A stretch of 53,408 nt of DNA, taken from Paenibacillus sp. Marseille-Q4541. GTDB lineage: Bacteria > Bacillota > Bacilli > Paenibacillales > Paenibacillaceae. Every line of letters begins with the position of its first letter. Within the stretch, counting starts at the first letter, position 1. Position numbers and translations under genes: made by a program. Shown piece after piece: positions 19,162 through 27,419 of this stretch. The notes under the pieces are model-generated. The model did not search any database. It was not told where the DNA came from and saw only the letters and a list, made by a program, of their open reading frames with translations. The stretch is taken from NCBI RefSeq assembly GCF_018310695.1, contig NZ_JAGXCY010000030.1, positions 1 to 53,408 of the forward strand. Reading direction: 5' to 3'.

Positions 19162-19222
19162 TTTTAAAGGTTTGAGCTTTTAAGGTTTAAGTTTTTAAGG
19201 TTTACGGTCTTTAGGTTTTAGC
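19162..19222 (+). repeat. Four degenerate tandem repeats in the argG leader
   Basis: The motif TTTTAAGGTTTaaG recurs four times with a period of about 14-16 bp (near 19163, 19177, 19191 and 19207). A stem GCACAG (19221-19226) with CTGTGC (19249-19254) follows, enclosing the palindrome GTGATCAC (19234-19241). Confidence 0.6.
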
Positions 19223-19323
19223 ACAGTGAGCGAGTGATCACAAGCTGCCTGTGCAAAGGTACTTAATTTTAGATTCTTTTTATTATTTTTATGTTGAGGC
19301 TTGTAATACCACTTCAGGGAGAA

Positions 19324-19424
19324 GTTATTGGATAATGAACGACTTTTGGCTTTGCGAAGCAAAACAACCGGAGTGAATTAGCCAATAACGAGCCCGTCGC
19401 ATTACCAATAACGAGCCCGTCGCA
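19324..19424 (+). promoter_or_regulatory. argG leader with one 5' arm and two competing 3' arms
   Basis: GTTATTGG (19324-19331) can pair with CCAATAAC at 19382-19389 or with the second copy at 19405-19412. Those copies are part of a 20-bp direct repeat (19382-19401 and 19405-19424, period 23). Between the arms is a small stem GCTT-TGCG-AAGC. A 13-codon ORF starts at the ATG at 19336, inside this element. The second copy ends just before the argG ribosome binding site, so the choice of pairing could affect translation. This is inference. Confidence 0.45.
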
Positions 19425-19444
19425 ATGAACGAGGAGGAACCAAC

Positions 19445-20677
19445 ATGGCAAAAGAGAAAATAGTACTAGCCTATTCTGGTGGATTGGATACGTCCGTCAT
19501 TCTGAAATGGCTGAAAGAAACATATGACGCAGAAATTATTGCATTTACCGCAGATATTGGACAAAAAGACGAGTTAGACGGTCTAGAGGAAAAAGCACTG
19601 GCTACAGGAGCATCCAAAGTATACATTGACGATCTCCGCGATGAGTTCGCTAAAGACTTCATTTACCCAATGTTCCAAGCAGGAGCGATGTACGAAGGAC
19701 AATACCTGCTCGGTACAAGTATTGCTCGTCCGCTTATCGCAAAACGTATGGTCGATATTGCGATTGCGGAAGGAGCAACCGCGATTGCCCATGGAGCGAC
19801 AGGTAAAGGTAACGACCAAGTTCGTTTTGAGCTGAATGCAGCGGCACTTACACCGGATATTGCGGTTATTGCCCCTTGGCGTCTGGAAGAGTTCCGTAAC
19901 CAGTTTCCTGGACGTGCAGAGATGATTGCTTATGCAGAACAACATGGCATTCCAGTAACGGCATCTGCGGCGAAGCCATACTCTACGGACCGTAATCTAT
20001 TACATATCAGCTATGAAAGTGGTGTACTGGAGGATCCTTGGTTTGATGCAAGTGCTCCTGAGAATAAGGAAATGTTCTTACTAAGTAATGATCCTGAAGA
20101 TGCACCGGATGAAGCAGAGTATCTAGAGCTTGAATTTTATAAAGGTGACTGTGTTGCCTTGAATGGCGAGAAGCTTAGTCCGCTAGAAGTTATGGAGAAA
20201 CTGAATGAGCTTGGTGGCAAACACGGAATTGGCCGTGTTGATATGGTCGAAAACCGTTTTGTCGGCATGAAGAGCCGTGGTGTATATGAAACTCCGGGTG
20301 GAACGATCTTGTTCACTGCTCATCGCAAAATGGAGTCCATCACGATGGACCGTGAAGTGATGAACCTGCGTGACAGTCTGATTACTCGTTACAGTACACT
20401 AGTGTATAACGGTTTTTGGTTTGCTCCGGAGCGTCTTGCCCTTCAAGCCCTCGTTACAGAGAGTCAGAAGAACGTAACAGGAACGGTTCGTGTGAAGCTG
20501 TTCAAAGGTAACATTATTGGTGCTGGTGTGAAAAGCCCAGTCAGCTTGTATAATCCAGACATTGCGACAATGGAAGCTGATCCAACCCAAGCGTATGACC
20601 AAGGGGATGCTACAGGTTTCATTCGTTTGAATGCACTTCGACTGAAAGTCGGATCCGGCGTGGCACAGAATCAATAA
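19445..20677 (+). CDS. argG: Argininosuccinate synthase
   Basis: Condenses citrulline with aspartate using ATP. The N-terminus has the ATP pyrophosphatase P-loop AYSGGLDTS, and GKGNDQVRFE is the second signature. The 410-residue length is typical. The start has a strong GAGGAGG. It is separated from argF by 449 bp of unusual leader sequence, so it is probably a separate transcription unit with argH. Confidence 0.97.
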   Translation: MAKEKIVLAYSGGLDTSVILKWLKETYDAEIIAFTADIGQKDELDGLEEKALATGASKVYIDDLRDEFAKDFIYPMFQAGAMYEGQYLLGTSIARPLIAKRMVDIAIAEGATAIAHGATGKGNDQVRFELNAAALTPDIAVIAPWRLEEFRNQFPGRAEMIAYAEQHGIPVTASAAKPYSTDRNLLHISYESGVLEDPWFDASAPENKEMFLLSNDPEDAPDEAEYLELEFYKGDCVALNGEKLSPLEVMEKLNELGGKHGIGRVDMVENRFVGMKSRGVYETPGGTILFTAHRKMESITMDREVMNLRDSLITRYSTLVYNGFWFAPERLALQALVTESQKNVTGTVRVKLFKGNIIGAGVKSPVSLYNPDIATMEADPTQAYDQGDATGFIRLNALRLKVGSGVAQNQ

Positions 20678-20703
20678 GAGCAGCTATATAAGGTAAGGAG
20701 ACG

Positions 20704-20740
20704 AAAGGCCGTTCCTTGATAAGTAACAGGGGCGGTCTTT
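20704..20740 (+). promoter_or_regulatory. Hairpin between argG and argH
   Basis: AAAGGCCGTTCCT (20704-20716) can pair with AGGGGCGGTCTTT (20728-20740) along all 13 positions if G-U pairs are counted. No T-run follows, so it is more likely an mRNA processing or stability element than a terminator. Confidence 0.5.
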
Positions 20741-20770
20741 GTCCATGAGATGTGAAAGGGAGGCAGCGAC

Positions 20771-22180
20771 ATGAGTAAACTATGGGGCGGGCGGTTCACC
20801 AAACAGACGAACCATCTGGTAGAAGAATATACAGCATCCATCAACTTTGACAAAGCATTAGCAGAAGAGGATATTCAGGGCAGTCTGGCTCATGTGACGA
20901 TGCTAGGGAAATGCGGCATTTTACCTCAGGCAGATGTGGAGACGATTAAAGAAGGTTTGCAGACGGTACTTGATAAAATCCGTTCTGGCCAGATCGAATT
21001 TTCCGTATCCGATGAAGATATCCACATGAATATTGAGAAGAATCTGATTGAACAAATCGGTCCTGTGGGTGGAAAATTACATACTGGACGCAGCCGGAAT
21101 GATCAGGTAGCGACAGATATGCATTTATACTTGCGTGCGCGGGTCATCGAAATTGTCGGTATGCTCCATACGTTGCAAGAGGCACTCATTGGACAAGCTA
21201 GAGAAAATGTGGACACCATCGTACCTGGTTATACCCATTTACAAAGAGCACAGCCGATTTTGTTTGCTCATCATCTGATGGCTTATGTATCTATGTTCCA
21301 GCGGGATGCAGAGAGACTGATGGACAGTTACAAACGAATTAATGTACTTCCACTCGGTGCGGGGGCGCTTGCAGGTACAACATTCCCAATCGACCGTCAT
21401 TTTGTGGCAGAGCAACTGCAATTCGATCGTGTATACGAGAACAGTTTGGATGCAGTTAGTGACCGTGATTTTATTGTGGAGTTCCTGGCGGACGCATCAC
21501 TAATCATGATGCATTTGTCGCGTCTTAGTGAAGAACTTGTGCTGTGGAGCAGTACAGAATTCGGATTTGTAGAGCTGGATGATGCCTTCTGTACGGGAAG
21601 CAGTATTATGCCGCAGAAGAAAAACCCGGATGTACCGGAACTTGTTCGCGGTAAAACCGGCCGTGTCTATGGTAATCTCATAGGGCTGCTTACGGTCCTC
21701 AAATCTTTGCCACTCGCTTATAACAAGGATATGCAGGAAGATAAAGAAGGTATGTTTGATACGGTAGCGACACTAGAAGGTGCTTTGCAGCTGTTTGCTC
21801 CGATGATTGCCACGATGAAAGTGAACAAAGGTCGTATGCGTGAAGCGGTAAATAAAGACTTCTCTAACGCAACGGATATTGCGGATTTCCTTGTAAACAA
21901 AGGCCTTCCTTTCCGTCAGGCTCATGAAGTCATTGGTAAAACGGTGCTCTACTGTATTCAGAACGGCAAATATTTGCTAGATCTTTCGCTGGAGGAGTTC
22001 AAACAGTTCTCAGAATTGTTTGACGACGAAATATACGCTGTACTGCAACCGGAAGCGGTAGTGAATGCACGGAACGTTTACGGGGGAACAGCTTCCGATC
22101 AAGTATCCGATGCGATTAAGCGGAGTGAAGCGATTATGCGTCTAACAAACCAGTGGCTTGTTGAGCATGCGGAAGCGTAA
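20771..22180 (+). CDS. argH: Argininosuccinate lyase
   Basis: Splits argininosuccinate to arginine and fumarate, the last step. It belongs to the fumarase/aspartase superfamily; the signature GSSIMPQKKNPD carries the flexible catalytic-serine loop, and HTGRSRNDQ binds substrate. The 469-residue length is normal. The start follows AAAGGGAGG. It lies 93 bp after argG with a hairpin between them, and a strong terminator follows. Confidence 0.97.
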   Translation: MSKLWGGRFTKQTNHLVEEYTASINFDKALAEEDIQGSLAHVTMLGKCGILPQADVETIKEGLQTVLDKIRSGQIEFSVSDEDIHMNIEKNLIEQIGPVGGKLHTGRSRNDQVATDMHLYLRARVIEIVGMLHTLQEALIGQARENVDTIVPGYTHLQRAQPILFAHHLMAYVSMFQRDAERLMDSYKRINVLPLGAGALAGTTFPIDRHFVAEQLQFDRVYENSLDAVSDRDFIVEFLADASLIMMHLSRLSEELVLWSSTEFGFVELDDAFCTGSSIMPQKKNPDVPELVRGKTGRVYGNLIGLLTVLKSLPLAYNKDMQEDKEGMFDTVATLEGALQLFAPMIATMKVNKGRMREAVNKDFSNATDIADFLVNKGLPFRQAHEVIGKTVLYCIQNGKYLLDLSLEEFKQFSELFDDEIYAVLQPEAVVNARNVYGGTASDQVSDAIKRSEAIMRLTNQWLVEHAEA

Positions 22181-22184
22181 AAAT

Positions 22185-22213
22185 ATAACGAACGGGCGTG
22201 TCCCGTGCGTTAT
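22185..22213 (+). other. Hairpin after the argH stop
   Basis: ATAACG-A-ACGGG (22185-22196), loop CGTGT, CCCGT-G-CGTTAT (22202-22213), with one mismatch. No T-run follows. It stands just ahead of the true terminator and may protect the mRNA end. Confidence 0.5.
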
Positions 22214-22224
22214 AAACAATTATT

Positions 22225-22262
22225 AAAAAAGAGAGCAGCCTACCGAGCTGCTCTCTTTTTTA
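22225..22262. terminator. Bidirectional terminator between argH and the esterase gene
   Basis: An A-run, GAGAGCAGC (22231-22239), loop CTACCGA, GCTGCTCTC (22247-22255), then a T-run. A/T tracts on both sides suit the convergent genes. Confidence 0.88.
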
Positions 22263-22302
22263 ATGTGCTTTTCCTTATCTCAATCTTTACTGAAGGAAAT
22301 AC

Positions 22303-23079
22303 TTAGAGGGGAAGCCACTTTAACACATCCTGGATGCGGGCATCCCAATAACCCCATTCATGTTCGCCTGGTCCTTCAATGTAAGTGAAGTCTAAGTTTG
22401 TTTGCTCTGCTGCTGAACGGAAAGAAAGGTTATCTTCATACAAAAAGTCTTCCGTACCACAGCACTGGAACAATTTTGGCTTAGGGGCGTCCTTTTGTTC
22501 ACATTGTTTCAGAAGCCACATTAAATCATTCTCGGTACCTTTGATATGGTCACCAAAAATCCGTTTGAACTCCGTGTCCGCTCCCTGATGTTCTTTCATC
22601 CGCTCCAAGTGATTCGCCATGTCGAGTGCACCCGATAGGCTTGCAGCTGCAGCATACGATTCGGGTAAACTCAAAGCCATCTTTATCGCGCCATAACCAC
22701 CCATAGATAAGCCGGCAACAAAGTTGTCTTCTCGTGCTGCAGATAAAGGGAAGAAGGAGCGGGCGAGAGTTGGAAGTTCTTCAGATATGTACTTAAAATA
22801 AGCGCTTCCTTCAGCCATATCCGTATAAAAGCTGCGATGAACGTTTGGCATAACAACAGCAATGCCGTAAGCGGATGCATAACGTTCAATGGAAGTACGG
22901 CGGAGCCAGATTGAATCATCATCAGACAGACCATGAAGGAGATATAGTGTCTTATGAAGTCCTTTGCTTTGCTTGGTGTCGACTCCAATCTGTGTAGAAG
23001 TTTCCTGAGGCAAAATGACGTGCATCGTAGTATTTATACCGAGTATTTCCGAATAAAAATGACTTTGCATAAGTGCCAT
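22303..23079 (-). CDS. Putative esterase, EstA/esterase-D family
   Basis: A 258-residue alpha/beta-hydrolase of the putative esterase family that includes tributyrin esterases and S-formylglutathione hydrolases. The nucleophile elbow is GLSMGGYGA, an acidic residue follows FLYED, and the likely histidine is in GPGEHEWGYWD. There is no signal peptide, so it is probably cytoplasmic. GGAAGGAG sits 8 nt before the ATG at 23079, which I prefer over the longer frame to 23166. Substrate unknown. It is transcribed away from the bactofilin operon. Confidence 0.85.
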   Translation of the reverse strand: MALMQSHFYSEILGINTTMHVILPQETSTQIGVDTKQSKGLHKTLYLLHGLSDDDSIWLRRTSIERYASAYGIAVVMPNVHRSFYTDMAEGSAYFKYISEELPTLARSFFPLSAAREDNFVAGLSMGGYGAIKMALSLPESYAAAASLSGALDMANHLERMKEHQGADTEFKRIFGDHIKGTENDLMWLLKQCEQKDAPKPKLFQCCGTEDFLYEDNLSFRSAAEQTNLDFTYIEGPGEHEWGYWDARIQDVLKWLPL

Positions 23080-23229
23080 GAGTTGTACTCCTTCCGTTGT
23101 TACAAGATGAAAGACGGTGTTACTCCTATCTATTATAACGAAAACTTCTAGAGAAACTCCATACAATAAAGTGATGAGGGTAAGTAAAAATCCACAGCTT
23201 ATTGAATAAACGTAGCTTAAAAAAGGAAT

Positions 23230-23425
23230 TCATACACAACGTTATACCCATCTTGTGCATAACATTGTGTTATTCACATACTAATCGCAAACTGATATTG
23301 ATCATTACGTATTTATGCACAGATCTATGCACATTACCCACAGTCAAGACGGTATTTTTTCGAATTCAATGCCAATTTGTGAATAAACAGAGAGAAAAAC
23401 AACGTTTTTTGAAAAGTTATCAACA
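23230..23425. promoter_or_regulatory. Cluster of DnaA boxes
   Basis: Four exact matches to TTATNCACA occur: 23254-23262 (minus), 23270-23278 (plus), 23313-23321 (plus) and 23378-23386 (minus). Five one-mismatch sites are interspersed: TCATACACA 23230, TTATACCCA 23242, CTATGCACA 23325, TTACCCACA 23334 and TTATCAACA 23417. A tract of almost pure A/T follows (23431-23467). DnaA-box clusters away from oriC are known in B. subtilis, where they titrate DnaA or regulate genes. oriC itself is unlikely here because dnaA/dnaN are absent. Confidence 0.75.
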
Positions 23426-23538
23426 GCTGGATAAGTAGATATTTATTTTATTTATTATAATTAATTTCTCGAATTCAAGAGAAAAAGGGCTTTGTATCAA
23501 GAAAAATCGTAAAAATGATCGTAACACACATTTACAGC

Positions 23539-23562
23539 GTAACAATGTTATGTTACATTGTT
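23539..23562. promoter_or_regulatory. Nested dyads just upstream of the yhbD-like gene
   Basis: GTAACA-ATGTTA-TGTTAC (23539-23556) and AACAATG-TTATGTTA-CATTGTT (23541-23562) overlap. They lie over a weak promoter-like pair TTTACA (23531-23536) and TACATT (23554-23559, 17-bp spacing) and right before AGGGGG. This is a likely operator, perhaps for the MerR-like product of the following gene. Confidence 0.5.
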
Positions 23563-23581
23563 TTCAGGGGGTTGGTTTCAA

Positions 23582-24223
23582 ATGCCTGAAGATTTAATAT
23601 CAAAGAAAGAACTTTTGGAAATCACTGGGATATCATACGGTCAACTATATCGTTGGAAGCGAAAAAACCTAATTCCGGAGGATTGGTTTATACGTAAATC
23701 TTCTTTTACAGGACAGGAGACTTTTTTTCCTAGGGAAAGCATCTTATCACGAATTGACCGAATAAAAAATATGAAAGATGATCTTTCTTTAGATGAATTG
23801 GCAGATATGTTCTCTCCATCGGTGAGTAATAAGGTGCTTACACGAGTGGAAATGGAACAAAAACATCTGGTAACACCGATTTCAATACACCTTTATATGG
23901 AGAGTGGGCTTGGAAAAGAGAACCAGACTTTTTCTTTTGAAGAAATGTTGTGCATCTATGTTCTGGACCAGGCTCTCGCCAGTGGTCATATGACTCGTGA
24001 GGAAGGCATTCTGCTCGTGCAGACGTTTCAACAGTATTACGCCAAGTTTCAAGATAAGGGCTGTGACATGATTTTGACCCGTAAGATGGGAGTTCCCATA
24101 TTTACCATCGTAAGTACAGGGAGTGATGTGTACTTTGACACGGGAGTGAAAGAAGTATTGCGTTTATCACTGGGAACCTATCTGGAGCAACTGAAAGTCA
24201 AAATAAGTGAGTCGGAGGGATAG
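23582..24223 (+). CDS. YhbD-like DUF4004 protein with MerR-type HTH
   Basis: A 213-residue protein with an N-terminal MerR-like helix-turn-helix (about 5-60: KKELLEITG, YGQLYRWKR, IPEDWF) and a C-terminal part of unknown fold (about 95-205). The ATG at 23582 lies 10 nt after AGGGGG. It is followed after 2 nt by two bactofilin genes, the same order as yhbD-yhbE-yhbF in B. subtilis, so it is probably their regulator or partner. No effector-binding residues could be assigned. Confidence 0.78.
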   Translation: MPEDLISKKELLEITGISYGQLYRWKRKNLIPEDWFIRKSSFTGQETFFPRESILSRIDRIKNMKDDLSLDELADMFSPSVSNKVLTRVEMEQKHLVTPISIHLYMESGLGKENQTFSFEEMLCIYVLDQALASGHMTREEGILLVQTFQQYYAKFQDKGCDMILTRKMGVPIFTIVSTGSDVYFDTGVKEVLRLSLGTYLEQLKVKISESEG

Positions 24224-24225
24224 AA

Positions 24226-25002
24226 ATGATGAATGAACAAACCAGACATGACTTAAATATTTCAGGTGTTGGCAAATCAGCGGGTGGTGTGTACCGTCAT
24301 GTTCGAGTGGATGGGGTCGGAAAGTTTTCAAGTGATATGGATTGTGTGAGCTACGAAGTGAATGGTAATTCGGGATTACAAGGAAACCTTCGCTGTGAGC
24401 GGTACGTGGTGAATGGGGCAGCCAGTGTTCAAGGCAATATGATTGCTGAGGAATATCAAGTAAACGGAAGCAGTAAGATTGAAGGCGGAGCAGACACGAA
24501 ACAGACGCGTATTGATGGGATTTGTACGATTAGAGAAAATCTAGAAACAGACAAACTGATTGTGAATGGGAAAGCAACGGTAGATGGTAAATTGATCGCA
24601 AGCCATGTAGAGATAGCAGGGGGAATCACAATAGGGAAAGATGTTGAATGTGAGACCATTGAAGTACAGGGTGGTTTTAAGATCAAGGGTATGCTGAATG
24701 CAGGTACTGTAGATATTATGCTCCATCATCGTTGTGAGGTAGAAGAAATCGGTGGAGAGCAAATTCAGGTGCGCCGTAAATCTAGGGTAAGATTACTGGA
24801 TCAGTTTGTCCCGGCAATGACACCAAGGCTGAAGACCAAAATCATTGAAGGTGACGATATTTATTTAGAGCATACTCATGCAGAGACGGTCAGAGGAAGC
24901 CGGATTTCCATTGGACCTGGTTGTGAAATTGGTGTAGTGGAATACAGTGTGTCTTACGAACAGGATCCAGAATCCGAAGTGAGACAGCATATCCATGTGT
25001 AA
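24226..25002 (+). CDS. Bactofilin-family protein (YhbE-like)
   Basis: A 258-residue polymer-forming cytoskeletal protein. The region from about 10 to 165 is a chain of short beta-helix rungs with recurring V-x-G/V-N-G steps (SSKIEGGA, GKATVDGKL), preceded by the family's ISGVGKSAGGVY. The C-terminal part (about 180-250) ends with GPGCEIGVVEYS and is nearly the same in the next gene. Bactofilins assemble without nucleotide into filaments; in B. subtilis the YhbE/YhbF pair is linked to motility. The start follows GGAGGG. Confidence 0.88.
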   Translation: MMNEQTRHDLNISGVGKSAGGVYRHVRVDGVGKFSSDMDCVSYEVNGNSGLQGNLRCERYVVNGAASVQGNMIAEEYQVNGSSKIEGGADTKQTRIDGICTIRENLETDKLIVNGKATVDGKLIASHVEIAGGITIGKDVECETIEVQGGFKIKGMLNAGTVDIMLHHRCEVEEIGGEQIQVRRKSRVRLLDQFVPAMTPRLKTKIIEGDDIYLEHTHAETVRGSRISIGPGCEIGVVEYSVSYEQDPESEVRQHIHV

Positions 25003-25053
25003 GGCGTAGGGAGGAAGTTAGGATATATGATAACAGGGTACAGGAGCGAACGA

Positions 25054-25773
25054 ATGGATAAGGATATCAAGATTACAGGTACGGGAAGCTCAGCAGGCGG
25101 CACATTTCAGAATGTGAAAATTGTGGGTGAAGGTACTATTCATAGCGATGTAGTTAGCAGTTTCTTTAAATGTACGGGAACAGCGGTGGTGAATGGACAT
25201 CTTCGAAGCAATGAAACTAAGCTTACGGGTAATCTCAAGGTTCAGGGAGATATATATGGGGACTCCATTAAAACGAGTGGTCAGTTAGAAGTAGGAGGTA
25301 AGCTTGAAGTTCGTCAGGTGAAGTTGTATGGAGATACCACCGTAAGAAATTCCATCCAGAGTGAAAGTTTTAAAGGGGCAGGCTCTGTTCGTCTTCATGG
25401 GGACTGTAATGCAGAACAATTGACAATTAGAGGAGAAATTCAAGCTTCTGGAATGCTTAATGCAGAACATATTGATATTGTACTGTACGGGCTTTGCAAA
25501 GCTACTGAAATCGGTGGTCATTCCATAAAGGTGAAGAGAACATTTATGTCCTCCTTGCTAAATATGTTTGGTCAGAACCGTCACAGAGATCTGATTGCAG
25601 AGACAATCGAAGGAGACGTTATTCATTTGGAGTACACGGAAGCCAAAGTGGTCAGAGGGCGCAAGGTGTACATTGGACCAGGATGCAAGATTGGGCTTGT
25701 TGAGTATAGTGAATCCTACAGAGAGCATTCGGACGCTAAAATAGATGCATGCAACCAGATCGGTTCTTTATAA
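25054..25773 (+). CDS. Bactofilin-family protein (YhbF-like)
   Basis: Paralogue of the preceding gene with the same layout: KITGTGSSAGGTF at the N-terminus, beta-helix rungs (about 15-145) and the C-terminal GPGCKIGLVEYS. The two probably co-assemble. I use the ATG at 25054, which has AGGAG 7 nt upstream and gives 239 residues. An ATG at 25027, in frame, also has an upstream GGGAGG but with 12-nt spacing; it would add 9 residues. It is the last gene of the operon, with a terminator at 25823-25858. Confidence 0.85.
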   Translation: MDKDIKITGTGSSAGGTFQNVKIVGEGTIHSDVVSSFFKCTGTAVVNGHLRSNETKLTGNLKVQGDIYGDSIKTSGQLEVGGKLEVRQVKLYGDTTVRNSIQSESFKGAGSVRLHGDCNAEQLTIRGEIQASGMLNAEHIDIVLYGLCKATEIGGHSIKVKRTFMSSLLNMFGQNRHRDLIAETIEGDVIHLEYTEAKVVRGRKVYIGPGCKIGLVEYSESYREHSDAKIDACNQIGSL

Positions 25774-25822
25774 ATTCAGTGGGTAGGATGAAATACTCCA
25801 TGATTATGATGAAAAATAAATA

Positions 25823-25858
25823 AATAACCCGGGCCCTGAAGTACTGGACCGGGTTATT
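25823..25858. terminator. Terminator after the bactofilin operon
   Basis: AATAACCCGG (25823-25832) and CCGGGTTATT (25849-25858) form a 10-bp perfect stem, followed by GTTGTTTTT on the plus strand. An A-rich flank on the other side lets it also serve the convergent VanW gene. Confidence 0.82.
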
Positions 25859-25872
25859 GTTGTTTTTAAAAA

Positions 25873-27327
25873 TTAATTGCCGTTTTCAGTACGAACGCCA
25901 TCTTCCACAGGAGGTGACTCCATGTCAGGTGAATCGCTAGGCGTCTCTTTCTGATGAGTGTTACGATTTACAGCAAGGACCCGTTCCTGCGGTCGGTAGG
26001 TATCTTTTGAAATCAGCTTACGGGAGACAACCTCTCCGTCAACCTTCTTGATTTGATACGAAGCGACGACATAGCCGGTGGATCCTGCCTGACGCACAAC
26101 CTCACTTCCTGGGGAAAGCGAAGCATCGGTTACATAGGAAAGGGGGGCAGATAGTGTTTCGAGTAGATTTGTATCGAGTTCATAACTTACATTCTCCGGA
26201 AATGTTCCGAAGAAGGAAATGAGGAGTTCACGGTCTTTTACATCTGCTTTGATGAGGAGTGATTTACCGGTCGTGTTTTTAAAACGAAAATTAATAAATC
26301 CGGATGCAAATGTTGCATCAAGTCCCTTCGGAAGATAACTGACTGGAAGTGAATGATTTCGTCTTTCTACGATTTCTAGTCCTGTTCTAAGGGCAGCATT
26401 ATATAGCGTACTGGATACTTGGCATATTCCTCCTCCTACACCGGGTACCAATTGACCTTTCACAATCACAGGAGCTTCCTGAAATCCGCTTTCTTTCTCC
26501 GCCTTTTCCACGATACTGCCATAATCAAAAATATCTCCTGGCTTTAGAACTAGGCCATTTAATGCGCTAGCAGCGGCACTGACATTATGTGCTCTTCCTT
26601 CTCCGCTTGATCCAAGAGATGTTGTCACCTCGATAATTTTTCTTTCAATCCCTTCTTCTTTTAGAGACGCAATTGTAACGGAGGGCTTCACCTCTTGGAG
26701 AGGTAGGTCGATAAATATACTAGGTGTTGTTTGGTCTTTCTGAGCGAGTAAAGAAAAATCATCAGGTATGACCTGAGATAATTTTTCTTTCATTTGGTCC
26801 CACTTGATGCGTCGTGTACTTTGTTCGGGTACATAAACGACCTCATCGTTCGGTGTAATTTGCCTGACTGCATTTACCGGAGTTCCGAATTGTTCTTTCT
26901 CCCATTCCGGAGTTAGCTTTTGTTTGAGCTGGTCACTATCCATGGTGGTTTCGATCTCCCACTGCTCGGAGAAATGCCAGCGATGAACTACTCTTTGGAT
27001 AAGCCCGCCTTCTGAAAGTGTACTTAGAGCCTGCTTGAACTTATCTGCGCTGAAGGACACGCCGGCATCAGCCAAAGTAAGATCTGGCACAGATAGATTG
27101 TTGTTTTCTGACTGAACTGTAAGTGGGAGGTTTTCAAGTGCTGTCAGTTTCTCATCAAGCTCATGTAACACGGTAGTCTGATTTTGCCCTCCAACAGACC
27201 AGTCGGATAAATGAACTCCCGGTGGGATTTTGGACTGATGAGCATACATGTAAAGCCAGCCAAAAACAAAAGCGAAAAGGAGGATGAAAAACGCAAAAAC
27301 AATGAACGAAATGTGAATTTTTTTCAT
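25873..27327 (-). CDS. VanW family protein, membrane-anchored
   Basis: 484 residues. An N-terminal hydrophobic anchor (about 5-27) is followed by a putative peptidoglycan-binding segment (about 75-200). The VanW domain (about 235-365) contains KPGDIFDYG, GGGICQVSSTLYNAAL and the GLDATF stretch; a beta-rich C-terminal domain follows (about 380-455). VanW proteins of Bacillota are cell-wall associated, and their biochemical role is not settled despite the link by name to vancomycin clusters. The start follows AAGGGAG. There is no resistance gene nearby, so a resistance role should not be assumed. Confidence 0.88.
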   Translation of the reverse strand: MKKIHISFIVFAFFILLFAFVFGWLYMYAHQSKIPPGVHLSDWSVGGQNQTTVLHELDEKLTALENLPLTVQSENNNLSVPDLTLADAGVSFSADKFKQALSTLSEGGLIQRVVHRWHFSEQWEIETTMDSDQLKQKLTPEWEKEQFGTPVNAVRQITPNDEVVYVPEQSTRRIKWDQMKEKLSQVIPDDFSLLAQKDQTTPSIFIDLPLQEVKPSVTIASLKEEGIERKIIEVTTSLGSSGEGRAHNVSAAASALNGLVLKPGDIFDYGSIVEKAEKESGFQEAPVIVKGQLVPGVGGGICQVSSTLYNAALRTGLEIVERRNHSLPVSYLPKGLDATFASGFINFRFKNTTGKSLLIKADVKDRELLISFFGTFPENVSYELDTNLLETLSAPLSYVTDASLSPGSEVVRQAGSTGYVVASYQIKKVDGEVVSRKLISKDTYRPQERVLAVNRNTHQKETPSDSPDMESPPVEDGVRTENGN

Positions 27328-27419
27328 GTAAAACTCCCTTCAGACTTCCGATTTACCGGTGTTAGGAACACTATTTCAATATATGCGCAAGGAGAGAAAA
27401 TCTTTCGGCTACTCAAAAG

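Noticed and set aside
19141..19444. T-box or CRISPR-like array in the argG leader
   Set aside because: No AGGGTGGNACCGCG element for a T-box; the repeats are too few and degenerate, without unique spacers, for CRISPR.
23230..23467. Chromosomal oriC
   Set aside because: The usual neighbours (rpmH, dnaA, dnaN, gyrB) are absent, so only an ectopic cluster is claimed.
25873..27327. Vancomycin resistance gene
   Set aside because: VanW homology alone does not indicate resistance; no vanHAX-type genes are near.
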